From contig NZ_JAYMGZ010000001.1 of NCBI RefSeq assembly GCF_037078405.1, positions 1,116,001-1,180,000 on the forward strand: 64,000 nucleotides of DNA, in the 5' to 3' direction. Origin of the DNA: Haloarcula sp. DT43. GTDB taxonomy: Archaea > Halobacteriota > Halobacteria > Halobacteriales > Haloarculaceae. The notes under the pieces are model-generated. The model was given only the letters and a program-made list of their open reading frames with translations. It was not told the origin of the DNA and did no database searches. The translations under genes and the position numbers were made by a program. Positions 50,159 through 60,503 of the stretch are shown piece by piece. How positions within the stretch are numbered: the stretch's first letter is position 1; each line of letters starts with the position of its first letter.

Positions 50159-51802
50159 ATGGCCACGACATCACCGACAGAGACCGAGTTCGGCGAGGTC
50201 AGCCGAATCAAGGGCATCGTCTTCAAGTACGTCTCCTTCGCCGCGTCCATCGTCGGCATCCTCGCACTCGGCGTGTTGCTCGCGTACGTGTTCTGGGACG
50301 CGCTCGGACTGGCGAGTGCCGGCACCGGCTGGTACCTCGCGTACACGGGCACGCTGCTCGTCCCGCTGCTCGCGTTCTTCGCCTACGCCCGGACACGGCC
50401 CGCCGTCGTCGCGGGGACGTTCGAGCTGTTCAGCATGACGCTGGCCGGCGTCCTACTGACCGGCGCGGGCGTCATCATCCTCTCGATTATCGCCAGCCCC
50501 GGGGTGTGGTTCGCGTACTTCCTCACCGTCGTCGGCCCCATCGTCGGCCTGTACGTCTACGGCCAGTACGACCGCGAGGCGACCTGGGTCGGCCTGGCGA
50601 TGCTCGGGGTGGTACTGCTCGGCCCGGTCGTCGGGACGCTCGGGCTGGGCCCGTTGACGACCGTCGGCTCGTTGCTTGGCTCGCCCGGCATCTACTTCCT
50701 GTCGCTCGTGGTCCCCGCGGCCGCCGTCGCCGCGTATCTCTCGGCGGAACGGCTGGATTTCTCCCGGCGCCGGAGCCTGGGTATCGGCGTGGGCCTCCCC
50801 GTTCTCGCTATCGCCGCCGTCCCGCTGGTCGACACCGTGCCGGCCATCTCGCGGTCGGTCTGGCTCATCGGGCTCGTGTTGCTCGGCCTCCCGGCCGGGT
50901 TCGCGGTCGCGAACACGGCCCGAACCCGCGAGCGATGGCCGGCGTTTGCCTTCCCTGCAATCGTCGTCCTCGGGTTCCTCGCGGGCGAGGCCGTCGTCAC
51001 CGCTATCGGAGCGACGCCGCCGACTCCGTGGCTCGACTGGCAGTACGTCACCAGCGGCCCGTCACAGACCGCGGCGGAGGCGGGACTGTACCCCGCCATC
51101 ATCGGCTCGATATTCCTCATCGTGCTGGTGAGCGTGTTCACGTTCGTCTTCGGCGTCGGCGCGGCCATCTACCTCGAAGAGTACGCGCCGGGCAGCGGCC
51201 CGCTGGCCGCCGTCACGCGGATTATCAAGGTGAACATCTCGAACCTCGCCGGCGTCCCGTCAGTCGTGTACGGCCTGCTGGGGCTGGGCATCTTCGTGAA
51301 CATCGAGTCGCAGGTCGGCCCGTTCACCTACGCCGGCTTCGGCGTCGGGACGGTGCTGACCGCCGCGATGACTCTCTCTCTGCTCATCCTGCCCATCGTC
51401 ATCATCTCCGCACAGGAAGCGATTCGGTCCGTGCCGGACTCGCTGCGGCAGGCGTCCTACGGGATGGGTGCGACCCGGTGGCAGACGATTCGGAACGTCG
51501 TCCTGCCGCGCTCGCTGCCGGGCATCCTCACCGGGACGATTCTGGCCCTCGGGCGGGCTATCGGCGAGACCGCGCCGCTCATCATGGTCGGCGCGGCGAC
51601 GACGAAGTTCTCCCCGCCCAGCGGGCTGTTCGGCAAGCTCACCGCGATGCCGATGCAGATTTTCGCCTGGGCGTTCGAACCGAGTGACGAGTTCCGGTAC
51701 GGCGTCGTCGCGGCCGGCGTCGTGACGCTGCTCGTCGTCATGCTGACGATGAACTCCGTCGCCATCCTCGTACGGAACAAATATCAACAGGAGGCAAACT
51801 AA
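50159..51802 (+). CDS. pstA: phosphate ABC transporter, permease PstA with extra membrane domain
   Basis: A 547-residue protein, about twice the normal length of PstA. Residues 1-300 contain one early helix plus about seven further transmembrane segments not found in bacterial PstA. The true permease module follows from about 320 ('[20 protein letters not shown]'), with the loop '[20 protein letters not shown]' and '[20 protein letters not shown]'. The start follows the pstC stop directly. Its own stop overlaps pstB by 1 nt, with a Shine-Dalgarno 'ggagg' just before. The extra part may insulate or regulate the channel; its role is unknown. Confidence 0.92.
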   Translation: MATTSPTETEFGEVSRIKGIVFKYVSFAASIVGILALGVLLAYVFWDALGLASAGTGWYLAYTGTLLVPLLAFFAYARTRPAVVAGTFELFSMTLAGVLLTGAGVIILSIIASPGVWFAYFLTVVGPIVGLYVYGQYDREATWVGLAMLGVVLLGPVVGTLGLGPLTTVGSLLGSPGIYFLSLVVPAAAVAAYLSAERLDFSRRRSLGIGVGLPVLAIAAVPLVDTVPAISRSVWLIGLVLLGLPAGFAVANTARTRERWPAFAFPAIVVLGFLAGEAVVTAIGATPPTPWLDWQYVTSGPSQTAAEAGLYPAIIGSIFLIVLVSVFTFVFGVGAAIYLEEYAPGSGPLAAVTRIIKVNISNLAGVPSVVYGLLGLGIFVNIESQVGPFTYAGFGVGTVLTAAMTLSLLILPIVIISAQEAIRSVPDSLRQASYGMGATRWQTIRNVVLPRSLPGILTGTILALGRAIGETAPLIMVGAATTKFSPPSGLFGKLTAMPMQIFAWAFEPSDEFRYGVVAAGVVTLLVVMLTMNSVAILVRNKYQQEAN

Positions 51803-52680
51803 TGACTTCACAGGACATGGCCAGCGACACCGACGTTGAGACCGACGACGACTCCCTCGTGACGACCGACCCCGGCAAGGGCGGCCTGGACGAGAACGCC
51901 GACCGCGGCTCGGTCGGGCAAAGCGGGGCGGGGACCGTCATCGAGTCCCGCAATCTTGACGTGTTCTACGGCGAGACCCAGGCGCTCCAGGACATCGACC
52001 TGGCAATCCCGGAGAACCAGGTGACGGCCATGATTGGCCCCTCGGGCTGTGGCAAGTCTACCTTCCTGCGGTGTATCAACCGCATGAACGACCTCATCGA
52101 CATCGCCCGCGTCGAGGGCGAGCTCACCTTCAAGGGGAAGAACGTCTACGACGCCGACGTCGACCCGGTGGCACTGCGGCGGCGAATCGGCATGGTGTTC
52201 CAGCACCCCAACCCCTTCCCGAAGAGCATCTACGACAACGTCGCCTACGGCCTCCGCATCCAGGACAAGACGGACAACATCGACGAGGTCGTCGAGCAGT
52301 CCCTCAAGAAGGCGGCGCTGTGGGACGAGGTCAAGGACCGCCTCGACGGGTCCGCGCTGGACCTCTCCGGCGGGCAACAGCAGCGGCTGTGCATCGCCCG
52401 CGCCATCGCCGTCGACCCCGAGGTCATCCTGATGGACGAGCCGGCCTCGGCGCTGGACCCCATCGCCACCTCACAGATAGAGGACCTCATCGAGGAACTG
52501 GCCGAGGAGTACACTGTCGTCATCGTCACCCACAACATGCAGCAGGCGGCCCGCATCTCCGACAAGACGGCCGTCTTCCTCACCGGCGGCGAGCTCGTCG
52601 AGTTCGACGACACGGACAAGATTTTCGAGAACCCCGACAGCCAGCGCGTCGAGGACTACATCACCGGGAAGTTCGGATAG
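51802..52680 (+). CDS. pstB: phosphate ABC transporter, ATPase PstB
   Basis: A 292-residue ABC ATPase driving phosphate uptake. An acidic N-terminal extension (to about 45) precedes '[20 protein letters not shown]'. Walker A is '[20 protein letters not shown]', the Q-loop is '[20 protein letters not shown]', the signature is '[20 protein letters not shown]', Walker B '[15 protein letters not shown]', and the switch His is in '[17 protein letters not shown]'. The start overlaps the pstA stop (TAATG). Last gene of the operon. No phoU follows. Confidence 0.95.
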   Translation: MTSQDMASDTDVETDDDSLVTTDPGKGGLDENADRGSVGQSGAGTVIESRNLDVFYGETQALQDIDLAIPENQVTAMIGPSGCGKSTFLRCINRMNDLIDIARVEGELTFKGKNVYDADVDPVALRRRIGMVFQHPNPFPKSIYDNVAYGLRIQDKTDNIDEVVEQSLKKAALWDEVKDRLDGSALDLSGGQQQRLCIARAIAVDPEVILMDEPASALDPIATSQIEDLIEELAEEYTVVIVTHNMQQAARISDKTAVFLTGGELVEFDDTDKIFENPDSQRVEDYITGKFG

Positions 52681-52704
52681 CCGTCTCGCTTTTCCCGTCG
52701 CCGC

Positions 52705-53550
52705 TTACCGCTCCAGCGTCGCTTCGGTGTCGATGCCGTACACCGCCTTCGGTGTCTCGACGTGGGCCGTCCGCACTGCGGCGTCGTGCCCGTTCTCCAG
52801 CAGCCAGCGGACGCGTCGCGGGACGGTCTTCGGGCCGAGCACCGCACCGGGTCGGTCCGGGTCGTCGATGTAATCGGTCTCCATCAGGAACGGCTCGTCG
52901 GTCTCGACGGCGATTTCCAGTTCGTCCTTGTCGGCCAGCACCGACTTCACCGGTCCCTGGAGCCGGCCCCCCGAGTAGTGTTTGACGACCTGCGCCCGGT
53001 CGAGGCCGCGTTCTTCGGCCCACTGCGCGACCGTCTCGAAGTCCTCGCCGCCCTCGGTGTGGAGCTGTATCGCACAGCCCACGTCGGCGGCGCGTTCGAA
53101 CCCGTGGCACATCACCTCGTTCGAGGCCGCCCAGACGGCGTCGTCGACGTCGTAGTGGGGGCGGCCGGACTTCATCGCGAGCGCCCGCCCCTCGGCGACG
53201 TACTCCGCTGCCACGTCGAGGCCGGTCCGCATGATGTCCCGCGCCTCCGAGGGCGTGTAGCCGTCCTCGACGAGCTTCGAAATCAGCGCCGGGTGAACCC
53301 CGAGGACAGGCCAGGCTCGTCCGTCGAGCACGCCCGACGCCTCTGTGGCGGCCGCGACGGTGAGGTCGAACGCCTCCCGGAACGTCGCCTCCTCGGTCGC
53401 TTTCTCGACGAGATGCCAGGACGGTTTGTTGAGTACGAGCAGGTGCGTCCCGCCGTGGTCAGCGAATTCCTCTGCCGCCGCGACGTTCCGGCCGTTGACC
53501 GGGTCCAGGTGGAGGTGGTTGTCCAGTACCGGCGTGTCGTCGAGGTCCAT
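52705..53550 (-). CDS. TatD-like metal-dependent hydrolase
   Basis: A 281-residue amidohydrolase-superfamily protein, related to TatD deoxyribonucleases. The metal-binding start is 'PVLDNHLHLDPVNGRNVAAA' (H-x-H). 'WPVLGVHPALISKLVEDGYT' holds a conserved His. 'CAIQLHTEGGEDFETVAQWA' and 'AQVVKHYSGGRLQGPVKSVL' supply further His ligands. The last Asp is in 'AVETDEPFLMETDYIDDPDR'. It may act as a nuclease or as a lactonase-type hydrolase. It is convergent with pstB. Confidence 0.82.
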   Translation of the reverse strand: MDLDDTPVLDNHLHLDPVNGRNVAAAEEFADHGGTHLLVLNKPSWHLVEKATEEATFREAFDLTVAAATEASGVLDGRAWPVLGVHPALISKLVEDGYTPSEARDIMRTGLDVAAEYVAEGRALAMKSGRPHYDVDDAVWAASNEVMCHGFERAADVGCAIQLHTEGGEDFETVAQWAEERGLDRAQVVKHYSGGRLQGPVKSVLADKDELEIAVETDEPFLMETDYIDDPDRPGAVLGPKTVPRRVRWLLENGHDAAVRTAHVETPKAVYGIDTEATLER

Positions 53551-53589
53551 ACGCGGGCAATGGCACCGGCCGGAAAAACAGTTGGCGTC

Positions 53590-54036
53590 TTACAGGGTCA
53601 CCGCGTCCTCCGCCGCGTTCCGCAACGCGTCCGAGCGGCCGTACTCCCCCGGCGCGACGGCGACCGTTCTGACCCCCTCTCTGGCGGCCACTTCCAGCGC
53701 CGGCTTGAAGTCTGTGTCCCGCGAGGCGACGACCAGAACGTCTATCTGGCCCGAGACGGCAGCGTCCGTCGCGTCGACGGCCAGCCGCACGTCCACGTCG
53801 CCGCTGGTGGTCCGGACCTCGAACCCGCGGGCCTCGGCGGCCTGGATGAGCCCCGGCGAGGCGTTCTGGTCGACGTAGAGGCGGGTCAGCGCCAGCGGGC
53901 CGTACTCGGCCGCGATGTCGCGGACCTCGTCGAGGTCCACGTCGAACTCCGACCTGAGGACGTTCGGCCCGTCGACGAACAGCCCGACGCGCCGCCGCGA
54001 GTCGATGTCTCCGAATATCCGACGGAACAGCTCCAT
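53590..54036 (-). CDS. NYN domain (PIN-like) putative RNase
   Basis: A 148-residue protein of the archaeal NYN family. Conserved acids lie in 'VGLFVDGPNVLRSEFDVDLD' (D of the DGxN motif), 'VDVRLAVDATDAAVSGQID' and 'VLVVASRDTDFKPALEVAAR'. These cluster a metal site as in PIN-like nucleases. A C-terminal 'GEYGRSDALRNAAEDAVTL' ends the protein. It probably cuts RNA but the target is unknown. It sits 39 bp upstream of the TatD-like gene and on the same strand, so cotranscription is possible. Confidence 0.82.
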   Translation of the reverse strand: MELFRRIFGDIDSRRRVGLFVDGPNVLRSEFDVDLDEVRDIAAEYGPLALTRLYVDQNASPGLIQAAEARGFEVRTTSGDVDVRLAVDATDAAVSGQIDVLVVASRDTDFKPALEVAAREGVRTVAVAPGEYGRSDALRNAAEDAVTL

Positions 54037-54144
54037 GCGCCCCTTTCCCCGCCCGCCCCGCTTATGCGTGCCGTTTCGAGCTGTAAACCCGTAACCGCGA
54101 TATCAAACGCCGGCGCATCGTCTCGACGCACGGTCTCCGTCGTC

Positions 54145-56325
54145 CTACCCACGGAAGCCGAGCAGTCGAAGCCCGTTTAGCGAGACGAGGACCGTCGAGC
54201 CTTCGTGACCGACCACGGCGAGCGGGAGTGGGATGCCCCGGAGGAGGATGGCCCCGACCATGAGCGCTATCGCGCCGAAGGCGATGGCGAGATTGATGGT
54301 GAGCGTCCGGCGGGTCCTGCGTCCGAGGCCGAGGACGTAGGGAATCTTGCTGAGGTCGTCGCCCATCAACACAACGTCGGCCGTGTCGAGCGCGACGTCG
54401 GTCCCCGCGCCGCCCATCGCGATGCCGAGGGTCGCTGTGGCGAGTGCCGGCGCGTCGTTGACGCCGTCACCGACCATCGCCACGTTCTCGTGTCGCTCGA
54501 CCAGTGCCTCGATGGTCGCCACCTTCTCCTCCGGCAGCAACTCCGCCTGGACTTCGTCGATGCCGACCTCGTCGGCGATGCGCTGTGCGACGCGCTCGTT
54601 GTCGCCCGTCAGCATGACGATGTGCTCCACGCCGAGCGAGCGGAGGTCCGCAATCATCTCGGCAGCGTCGGGGCGAACGGTGTCGGTGAATGCGAGCCAC
54701 CCCAGTACAGTGACGCCGTCGCCGCGCTGTCTGGCGACGAGGACGCTCGTTTTCCCCTCTGTCTCGAAGGTTTCGAGCCGATTGAGACCGGGGTCGAGCC
54801 CCTCGACCGACTCGTCCCCGAGGACCGTCTGAAAGTAGCTCCGGTTTCCGATATGGATGGTTCCGCCGTCGACGTCGGCTCGAACCCCCTTCCCGGCGGC
54901 CGACTGGAACCGTGCGGCGTCGGGTGTGTCGAGTGCTCGCTCGTCCGCCGCCGCCACGGTCGCGCGCGCGAGGTGATGCTCCGACCGGGCCTGCACTGCG
55001 GCCGCGAGCGAGAGGAGCGAGTCCTCGGTCAGTGTCCCGTCCGACGCACCATCGCGGACGAACACGTCGGTCAACTGCGTGTCGCCCCGCGTGAGCGTGC
55101 CGGTCTTGTCGAACGCGACCGCGTCAATGTTCGCCGCGGTCTCGACGTGTTCGCCGCCCTTGAACAGGACGCCCTGCCTGCCGCCGGAGGCGATGGCCGA
55201 GAGGACCGCCGCGGGCGTCGAGATGATGACCGCACACGGCGAGGCAGCGACCATGAGCGTCATCGCGCGGTAGAACGTGCTCGTGAACTCGGTGCCGAGT
55301 GCGAGCGGAATCCCGATGGCCGCGATGGTGAGTGCGAACACGCCGAGGACGTACGGCTGTTCGAGACGGTCGATGAGCCGCTGTGTCGGGGCCTTCTCGC
55401 TCTGGGCCTCTTCGACCATGGTGATGAGGCGACTGATGGCCGATTCGTGGGCCTGTCGAGTGACCTCGATTTCGAGGCTCCCGCTCTCGTTTATCGTCCC
55501 ACCGAACACCTCGTCGTCGGGTTCCTTGGGGACGGGGACGGACTCGCCGGTGAGCGAGGCCTGGTCGACCGTGCCCTCGCCGGACATCACCACGCCGTCG
55601 AGTGGGATTCTATCCCCCGGCCGGACGACGAACACGTCACCGACGGCGACCTCGTCGATGGGAACTGTGACCTCGTCACCGTCGCGCAGGACCTGCGCCT
55701 CGTCCGGGCGCATCTCGACGAGGGACTTGATTGCCCGGCGGGAACGGCCGATTGCGTAGTGTTGGAGCGTGTTCGACAGCGAGAACAGGAAGAGGAGCAT
55801 CGCGCCCTCGAACGGCGCGCCGATGGTGAGTGCGCCCAGCGCGGCGACAATCATCAACAGGTCGATGTCCACCGCGCGGTGGCGGAGCGTCTCGACGGCC
55901 CCTTTGAGCCCGTACCAGCCGCCGAAGACGTACGCGACGCCGTAGCCAGCCCACATGAGCAGCGACGGGCCGTTGGCCCACCCCGTCGCCAGGCCGGCCA
56001 CCATGCCGCCCAGCGTCAGTCCGACGAACACTGCCTCACGCCTGAGTTCCGAGCGAGCGGGCACCTCGTCGGGTTCCGTATCGGGCTCGTCCTGTATCGA
56101 GACCTTGCGCTCGCGGACTGCCTGTCTGAGCGTTTCCTCGGAGGTGACGGTCTCGTCGTAGGTGAGCCGAACGCTCCCCGTTCGGAACGAGACCTCGACG
56201 TCGTGGACGCCGGGTCTGTCTCGGAGGTGTCGTTCGAGCGCCCGCGCCCCCGCTTCGCCGCGACCACCCCGTCGTTCAATCCGGACCGTACACGTCGAGA
56301 GCGGGGGTGTTTCAGTAACTGTCAC
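54145..56325 (-). CDS. P1B-4-type heavy-metal transporting ATPase
   Basis: A 726-residue P-type ATPase exporting a divalent metal (cobalt, zinc or iron in characterised P1B-4 members). An N-terminal HMA-like fold (about 10-65) lacks the CxxC pair ('VRIERRGGRGEAGARALERH'). The A-domain has 'GEGTVDQASLTGESVPVPKE'. The TM6 metal motif is SPC in 'MVAASPCAVIISTPAAVLSA', the phosphorylation site is 'VAFDKTGTLTRGD', the hinge is 'MVGDGVNDAPALATATLGIA', and the last helices carry 'VGHEGSTVLVSLNGLRLLGF'. SPC plus HEGxT defines P1B-4. A GTG start at 56325 is chosen; GTG 56421 is possible and would add 32 residues. Confidence 0.9.
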   Translation of the reverse strand: MTVTETPPLSTCTVRIERRGGRGEAGARALERHLRDRPGVHDVEVSFRTGSVRLTYDETVTSEETLRQAVRERKVSIQDEPDTEPDEVPARSELRREAVFVGLTLGGMVAGLATGWANGPSLLMWAGYGVAYVFGGWYGLKGAVETLRHRAVDIDLLMIVAALGALTIGAPFEGAMLLFLFSLSNTLQHYAIGRSRRAIKSLVEMRPDEAQVLRDGDEVTVPIDEVAVGDVFVVRPGDRIPLDGVVMSGEGTVDQASLTGESVPVPKEPDDEVFGGTINESGSLEIEVTRQAHESAISRLITMVEEAQSEKAPTQRLIDRLEQPYVLGVFALTIAAIGIPLALGTEFTSTFYRAMTLMVAASPCAVIISTPAAVLSAIASGGRQGVLFKGGEHVETAANIDAVAFDKTGTLTRGDTQLTDVFVRDGASDGTLTEDSLLSLAAAVQARSEHHLARATVAAADERALDTPDAARFQSAAGKGVRADVDGGTIHIGNRSYFQTVLGDESVEGLDPGLNRLETFETEGKTSVLVARQRGDGVTVLGWLAFTDTVRPDAAEMIADLRSLGVEHIVMLTGDNERVAQRIADEVGIDEVQAELLPEEKVATIEALVERHENVAMVGDGVNDAPALATATLGIAMGGAGTDVALDTADVVLMGDDLSKIPYVLGLGRRTRRTLTINLAIAFGAIALMVGAILLRGIPLPLAVVGHEGSTVLVSLNGLRLLGFRG

Positions 56326-56422
56326 GTGGTCTCTCCACACAGTGGGTGTTGGTTTTGCATTGTCGATATGTCGCTGGCTCTCGTCTGACGGGATGTCGGC
56401 TTCGCACTCTGTCCCGAGCACC

Positions 56423-56851
56423 TCAACTGACGATAGTCACCGGTATCCGTGCCCGGCGGGTGACTGTCTCGGCAACGCTTCCGAGGAGCGCACGGTCGAG
56501 TCCTGCCCGGCCGTGACTGCCCATGACAATCTGGTCGATGGCGTTGTCGTCAGCGAAGTCGAGGATTGCCCGTGCCGGTTTGCCGACTTCCGTGACGGTA
56601 TCGAGTTCGGTATCCCGCTCTGTTGCGAGGTCCGTGGCCCTCGTGTGGATTCTGCGTGCTTCTTCCGTCGCATTCTCGTACCAGTCTTCGGCGACTGGGA
56701 GGCCGCCAGCCTCCACGTCGATAACCGAGTCGATTGGATTGATGACGTAAACCGTAGTAATAGCTGCAGCCGGGAAGGTCTCGATAGCGTACGTGAGCGC
56801 ACGCTCTGCGAGCGGGGACCCGTCGTAGGCGACGAGAACGTTGGCTGGCAC
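56423..56851 (-). CDS. universal stress protein UspA family
   Basis: A 142-residue single Usp domain. It starts 'PANVLVAYDGSPLAERALTY', and the ATP-binding motif is complete: 'IVMGSHGRAGLDRALLGSVA' then 'ETVTRRARIPVTIV' (G-x2-G-x9-G-S/T). It should bind ATP, unlike the Usp at 32490. The GTG at 56851 opens on the first strand; the frame extends to 56935 through a divergent promoter region. It is upstream of the metal ATPase on the same strand, so stress and metal export may be coregulated. Divergent from the sensor kinase. Confidence 0.88.
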   Translation of the reverse strand: MPANVLVAYDGSPLAERALTYAIETFPAAAITTVYVINPIDSVIDVEAGGLPVAEDWYENATEEARRIHTRATDLATERDTELDTVTEVGKPARAILDFADDNAIDQIVMGSHGRAGLDRALLGSVAETVTRRARIPVTIVS

Positions 56852-57052
56852 AGAGCAGTTATTTGTCGTGTACTGAAATGAATGTACTGCTCGGTCGATA
56901 GTGCTCGATTCGCTATGGGGCGTCTCGGTCGACACTCACAGCCTCCTCAAAGTCGGAACTGCCGGGCCGACACAACACTTAGGAGGATTCCTGCCGCATC
57001 TCCAATGATAGTCTTCCGCGGGCGGCCGACGGCGACTGACCGACCTCAGACC

Positions 57053-58849
57053 ATGACCGGAGAACACTACCCGGACCCGGACGTGCTACGCGGGCTTTGT
57101 GAGACAATTTCTAACCCGGCCGTGGTATTCGACGCCGACGGCGTCTTCGTCGATGTCATCCACAACGCTCACAACGGGGCGTTGTTCGTCGAGGACCCGG
57201 AGGCGCTACCGGGAGCGGACCTCTGGGAAGTCTTCGCCACGCCACAGGCCGACCAGTTTTACGCGGTCATCGAGGACGCGATACGGACCGGCGAGCAACA
57301 GCACATCGCGTATCAGCTGGCTGTCGAGGACGGGGACCGCCACTTCGAGGCCCGCGTCACGCCGGTCGGCAGTGAGGAGACGGAACGCGTGCTGTGGCTG
57401 GCCGAGGACGTCACACAGCGCAAGCGCCGCGAGGAGAAGCAGGCCCTCGTCGAACGGGTGTTCGAAATCAGTCCGGTCGGACTCGTCGTCGTCGAACCGT
57501 CCGGCGAGATTTCGATGGCCAACGGCCGTGCGGAAGACCTGTTCGGTCTCGAACGCGAGCAAATCACCCGCAAGCAGTACACCGAAACGGACTGGAGGAT
57601 ATTCTACGAGGACGGGACCCCGATTCCCGAGTCCGAAAACCCCGTCACGCGGGTCTTCGAGTCGGGTGACCCGGTGTTCGGGTTCGAACACTGGATAGAG
57701 TTGCCCGACGGGACCGAGCGGTGGCTTTCGAGCAACGCCGCGCCGATACTCGACGACGACGGGCGCGTAGAGCGCGTCGTCGTCGGTCTGGACGACGCGA
57801 CGGGGCTGAAACAGCGCGAGGAGCAACTGGAGTGGCTCATCGGGACCGAGACGCTGGCCGACATCGGCGGCTGGGAACTCGACCTGGAGACCGGGCTGAT
57901 AGAGGGCACTGGGGGCATGAAGCGCCTGTACGGGACGCCGGAGTACAACCCGACACTGGAGGAAGCCCTCGAACAGTACCATCCCAGCGATAGGGAGGCC
58001 CTGCGCGACGCCATCGAGGCTTGCAGTGAGACCGGCGAACCGATGGAACTGGAAGCGCGCCGCCAGACCGGCGACGAAACCGAGCGGTGGTTCCGGCTCC
58101 GAGCCGAAAAAATCGTCAGGGACGGGACACCGAAACTGCGGGGCATCGTCCGGGACATCACCCGCGACAAGGAGCGCGAGCAGCGGATAATGGTCATGAG
58201 CCGGATATTCCGGCACAACATCCGGAACAAACTGACGGTGATACGCGGGAACGCGAGACTGCTCAAACGGGAACTCTCCGGGTCCGACAGCTCCGTCGAC
58301 GCCGCCGAGCGCCCCATCGACAGAATCGAGACCGCGTCGCGGGAACTCGTCGTGCTGGCCGAGCGGGCACGGACGTTTGACCGGGTCATCGACCGGGACC
58401 TCCGGAGCGGCACGGTCCACCTCCGGCAGGTCCTCGACGACATCCGGGCGGACCTCGCGGAGCGCCACCCCGAGGCCACCATCGAGGTGGCGGCCACCGA
58501 AGGGGCGGTGTCGGGCGACAGGGTGGCGCTCGACCTGATACTCGACATTCTAATCGACAACGCGCTGGAGTACACCGACCTGTCCGACCCGACCGTCGAA
58601 CTCGGGGCCGAGGAGACGCCGGCGGGGCAGGTGGCGCTGCGCATCGATACCGACGGGGCCGAACTCCCAGAGATGGAACGCAAGGTCCTGGAATCGGAGA
58701 CGGAGGGGCCGGTCGCGGACAGTCGCGGCCTCGGACTGTGGGCGGTCACGTGGCTCGTCCGCCGCCTCGGAGGGTCCGTGACGGTTTCCGACGACCTCGA
58801 CGACGGCACGCGGGTCGAACTCACGTTCCCGCCGGCGCGAGACGGGTGA
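57053..58849 (+). CDS. multi-PAS sensor histidine kinase
   Basis: A 598-residue soluble kinase with no transmembrane segment. Three PAS modules can be seen at about 12-125 ('NPAVVFDADGVFVDVIHNAH'), 140-260 ('VFEISPVGLVVVEPSGEISM') and 265-380 ('ETLADIGGWELDLETGLIEG'). The histidine box is 'IFRHNIRNKLTVIRGNARLL' (phospho-acceptor His), and the ATPase N-box is 'LILDILIDNALEYTDLSD'. The G1 box reads 'IDTDGAELPE', without the usual D-x-G-x-G, so ATP turnover may be weak. 'SRGLGLWAVTWLVRRLGGSV' is the G2 region. The ATG at 57053 is preferred to upstream starts. Ligands unknown. Confidence 0.85.
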   Translation: MTGEHYPDPDVLRGLCETISNPAVVFDADGVFVDVIHNAHNGALFVEDPEALPGADLWEVFATPQADQFYAVIEDAIRTGEQQHIAYQLAVEDGDRHFEARVTPVGSEETERVLWLAEDVTQRKRREEKQALVERVFEISPVGLVVVEPSGEISMANGRAEDLFGLEREQITRKQYTETDWRIFYEDGTPIPESENPVTRVFESGDPVFGFEHWIELPDGTERWLSSNAAPILDDDGRVERVVVGLDDATGLKQREEQLEWLIGTETLADIGGWELDLETGLIEGTGGMKRLYGTPEYNPTLEEALEQYHPSDREALRDAIEACSETGEPMELEARRQTGDETERWFRLRAEKIVRDGTPKLRGIVRDITRDKEREQRIMVMSRIFRHNIRNKLTVIRGNARLLKRELSGSDSSVDAAERPIDRIETASRELVVLAERARTFDRVIDRDLRSGTVHLRQVLDDIRADLAERHPEATIEVAATEGAVSGDRVALDLILDILIDNALEYTDLSDPTVELGAEETPAGQVALRIDTDGAELPEMERKVLESETEGPVADSRGLGLWAVTWLVRRLGGSVTVSDDLDDGTRVELTFPPARDG

Positions 58850-58983
58850 CGAACTCGGCGCAGTTTTCGGACAGGCTTCACCCACCCGTTCGGTCGATTC
58901 GACGATTTGATATCGTCGTATGTGATTTATCGTCGGGTCACGGGGGCCAAACGGTAAGACGACGCGGGACGAGATATCCGCGT

Positions 58984-60078
58984 ATGTCACTGCGGTCACC
59001 ACCGCTCTCTGCGGTTCACGAGACTGCCGACGCCTCCTTCACCGATTTCGGCGGGTGGGAGATGCCGGTCGAGTTCGAATCGATTCGCGCGGAACACGAG
59101 GCCGTCCGGGGCGAGGCCGGGAAGTTCGACGTATCCCACATGGGACAGATAACCGTGTCCGGCCCGGACGCGGCGGCGCTGACACAGCGGCTGACAACCA
59201 ACGACGTGACCGCACTGGACCCGGGCGAGGCCCAGTACTCGGCCATCACCGACGACGCGGGCGTCATGCTCGACGACACCGTGGTCTACCGGCTCCCGGC
59301 GGGCGCGGCCGAGGAGTTCCTGTTCGTCCCCAACGCCGGTCACGACGGCGAGATGACCGAGCGGTGGCTCACGGAGCGGGACGAGCGGGGCCTGGACGCG
59401 ACGGTGACGAACCGGACCGAGGAGTACGCGATGGTCGCCGTCCAGGGGCCGGACGCGCCGGCCCTGCTGGCGGCCGAGACGGACGGCGTCACGCTTTCGG
59501 CCCTGTCCCGGTTCGAGGTCGCCGACGGGACCGTCGCCGGCGTCGACGCGCTGCTGGCCCGGACGGGATACACGGGCGAGCGGGGCTTCGAGGTCCTCTG
59601 TCCCTGGGACGACGCCGAGACGGTCTGGAACGCGCTGGCCTGTCAGCCCTGCGGGCTCGGCGCGCGCGACACCCTCCGGCTCGAGATGGGCTTTCTGCTC
59701 TCCGGTCAGGAGTTCCACCCGGTCGACGAGCCGCGGACGCCGTACGAGGCTGGCATCGGCTGGACCGTCAAGCTCGACACCGAGTTCGTCGGACGGGACA
59801 CGCTGGAGGGTATCGCCGCGGAAGGCCCGGCGGAGACGCTCGTCGGGCTCGAACTCGTCGACCGCGGCGTTCCGCGCCACGGCTACGACGTGACGACGCC
59901 GGACGGGGACGCCATCGGCCACGTCACCAGCGGGACGATGAGCCCGACGCTGGGGACGCCGATTGCCCTCGCCTACGTCCCGACAGCCCACGCCGAGCCG
60001 GGCGAGTCCGTCCGCGTCGTCGTCCGCGGGGAACCGAAGAAAGCACGTATCAGGAGCACGCCATTCCTCGATAGATGA
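58984..60078 (+). CDS. gcvT: glycine cleavage system T protein (aminomethyltransferase)
   Basis: A 364-residue folate-binding enzyme that takes the aminomethyl group from the H-protein lipoyl arm to make methylene-tetrahydrofolate and ammonia. It has '[20 protein letters not shown]', '[20 protein letters not shown]', '[20 protein letters not shown]', '[20 protein letters not shown]' and '[20 protein letters not shown]'. The start at 58984 was chosen inside a longer frame because it fits the family N-terminus. First gene of gcvT-gcvH-gcvPA-gcvPB; it overlaps gcvH by 4 bp. Confidence 0.95.
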   Translation: MSLRSPPLSAVHETADASFTDFGGWEMPVEFESIRAEHEAVRGEAGKFDVSHMGQITVSGPDAAALTQRLTTNDVTALDPGEAQYSAITDDAGVMLDDTVVYRLPAGAAEEFLFVPNAGHDGEMTERWLTERDERGLDATVTNRTEEYAMVAVQGPDAPALLAAETDGVTLSALSRFEVADGTVAGVDALLARTGYTGERGFEVLCPWDDAETVWNALACQPCGLGARDTLRLEMGFLLSGQEFHPVDEPRTPYEAGIGWTVKLDTEFVGRDTLEGIAAEGPAETLVGLELVDRGVPRHGYDVTTPDGDAIGHVTSGTMSPTLGTPIALAYVPTAHAEPGESVRVVVRGEPKKARIRSTPFLDR

Positions 60079-60458
60079 GCTTCGACGTTCCCGACGACCT
60101 GCGATATCTGGAGTCACACGAATGGGTGCGCGTCGCCGGCGACACCGCCGAGGTCGGTATCACGGCGTTCGCACAGGACGAACTCGGCGACGTGGTGTTC
60201 GTCGAACTGCCCGACGAGGGGACGGCGCTGACGGCGGGCGAGGACTTCGGCGTGGTGGAGTCCATCAAGGCAGTCTCGGACGTGTACGCCCCGGTTTCCG
60301 GCACCGTCACGGCGGTCAACGACCGGCTCCGCGACGAGCCGGAACTGCTCAACGAGGACCCGTTCGGCGACGGCTGGATGCTCGAAGTCGAGGTCGCCGA
60401 CGAGGGCGAACTCGAAGGCCTGCTCTCGCCCGACGCCTACCGCGACCAGATAGCGTAA
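60075..60458 (+). CDS. gcvH: glycine cleavage system H protein
   Basis: A 127-residue lipoyl-carrier protein that shuttles the aminomethyl group between P and T. '[20 protein letters not shown]' is the H-protein start, '[20 protein letters not shown]' the centre, and '[20 protein letters not shown]' carries the lipoylated Lys (in E-S-I-K-A). '[19 protein letters not shown]' follows. Its start lies in an ATGA overlap with gcvT. A 107-bp gap separates it from gcvPA and contains a 21-codon mini-ORF. Confidence 0.95.
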   Translation: MSFDVPDDLRYLESHEWVRVAGDTAEVGITAFAQDELGDVVFVELPDEGTALTAGEDFGVVESIKAVSDVYAPVSGTVTAVNDRLRDEPELLNEDPFGDGWMLEVEVADEGELEGLLSPDAYRDQIA

Positions 60459-60503
60459 CCCCGGTGGCAGTGGTCCCCTGCAGGGGGTGAAAGGAGTAAC
60501 CTA

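Noticed and set aside
54205-56388. A 727-codon plus-strand frame
   Set aside because: It is antisense to the P1B ATPase, which has all P-type motifs. Long antisense frames are common in high-GC haloarchaeal genes.
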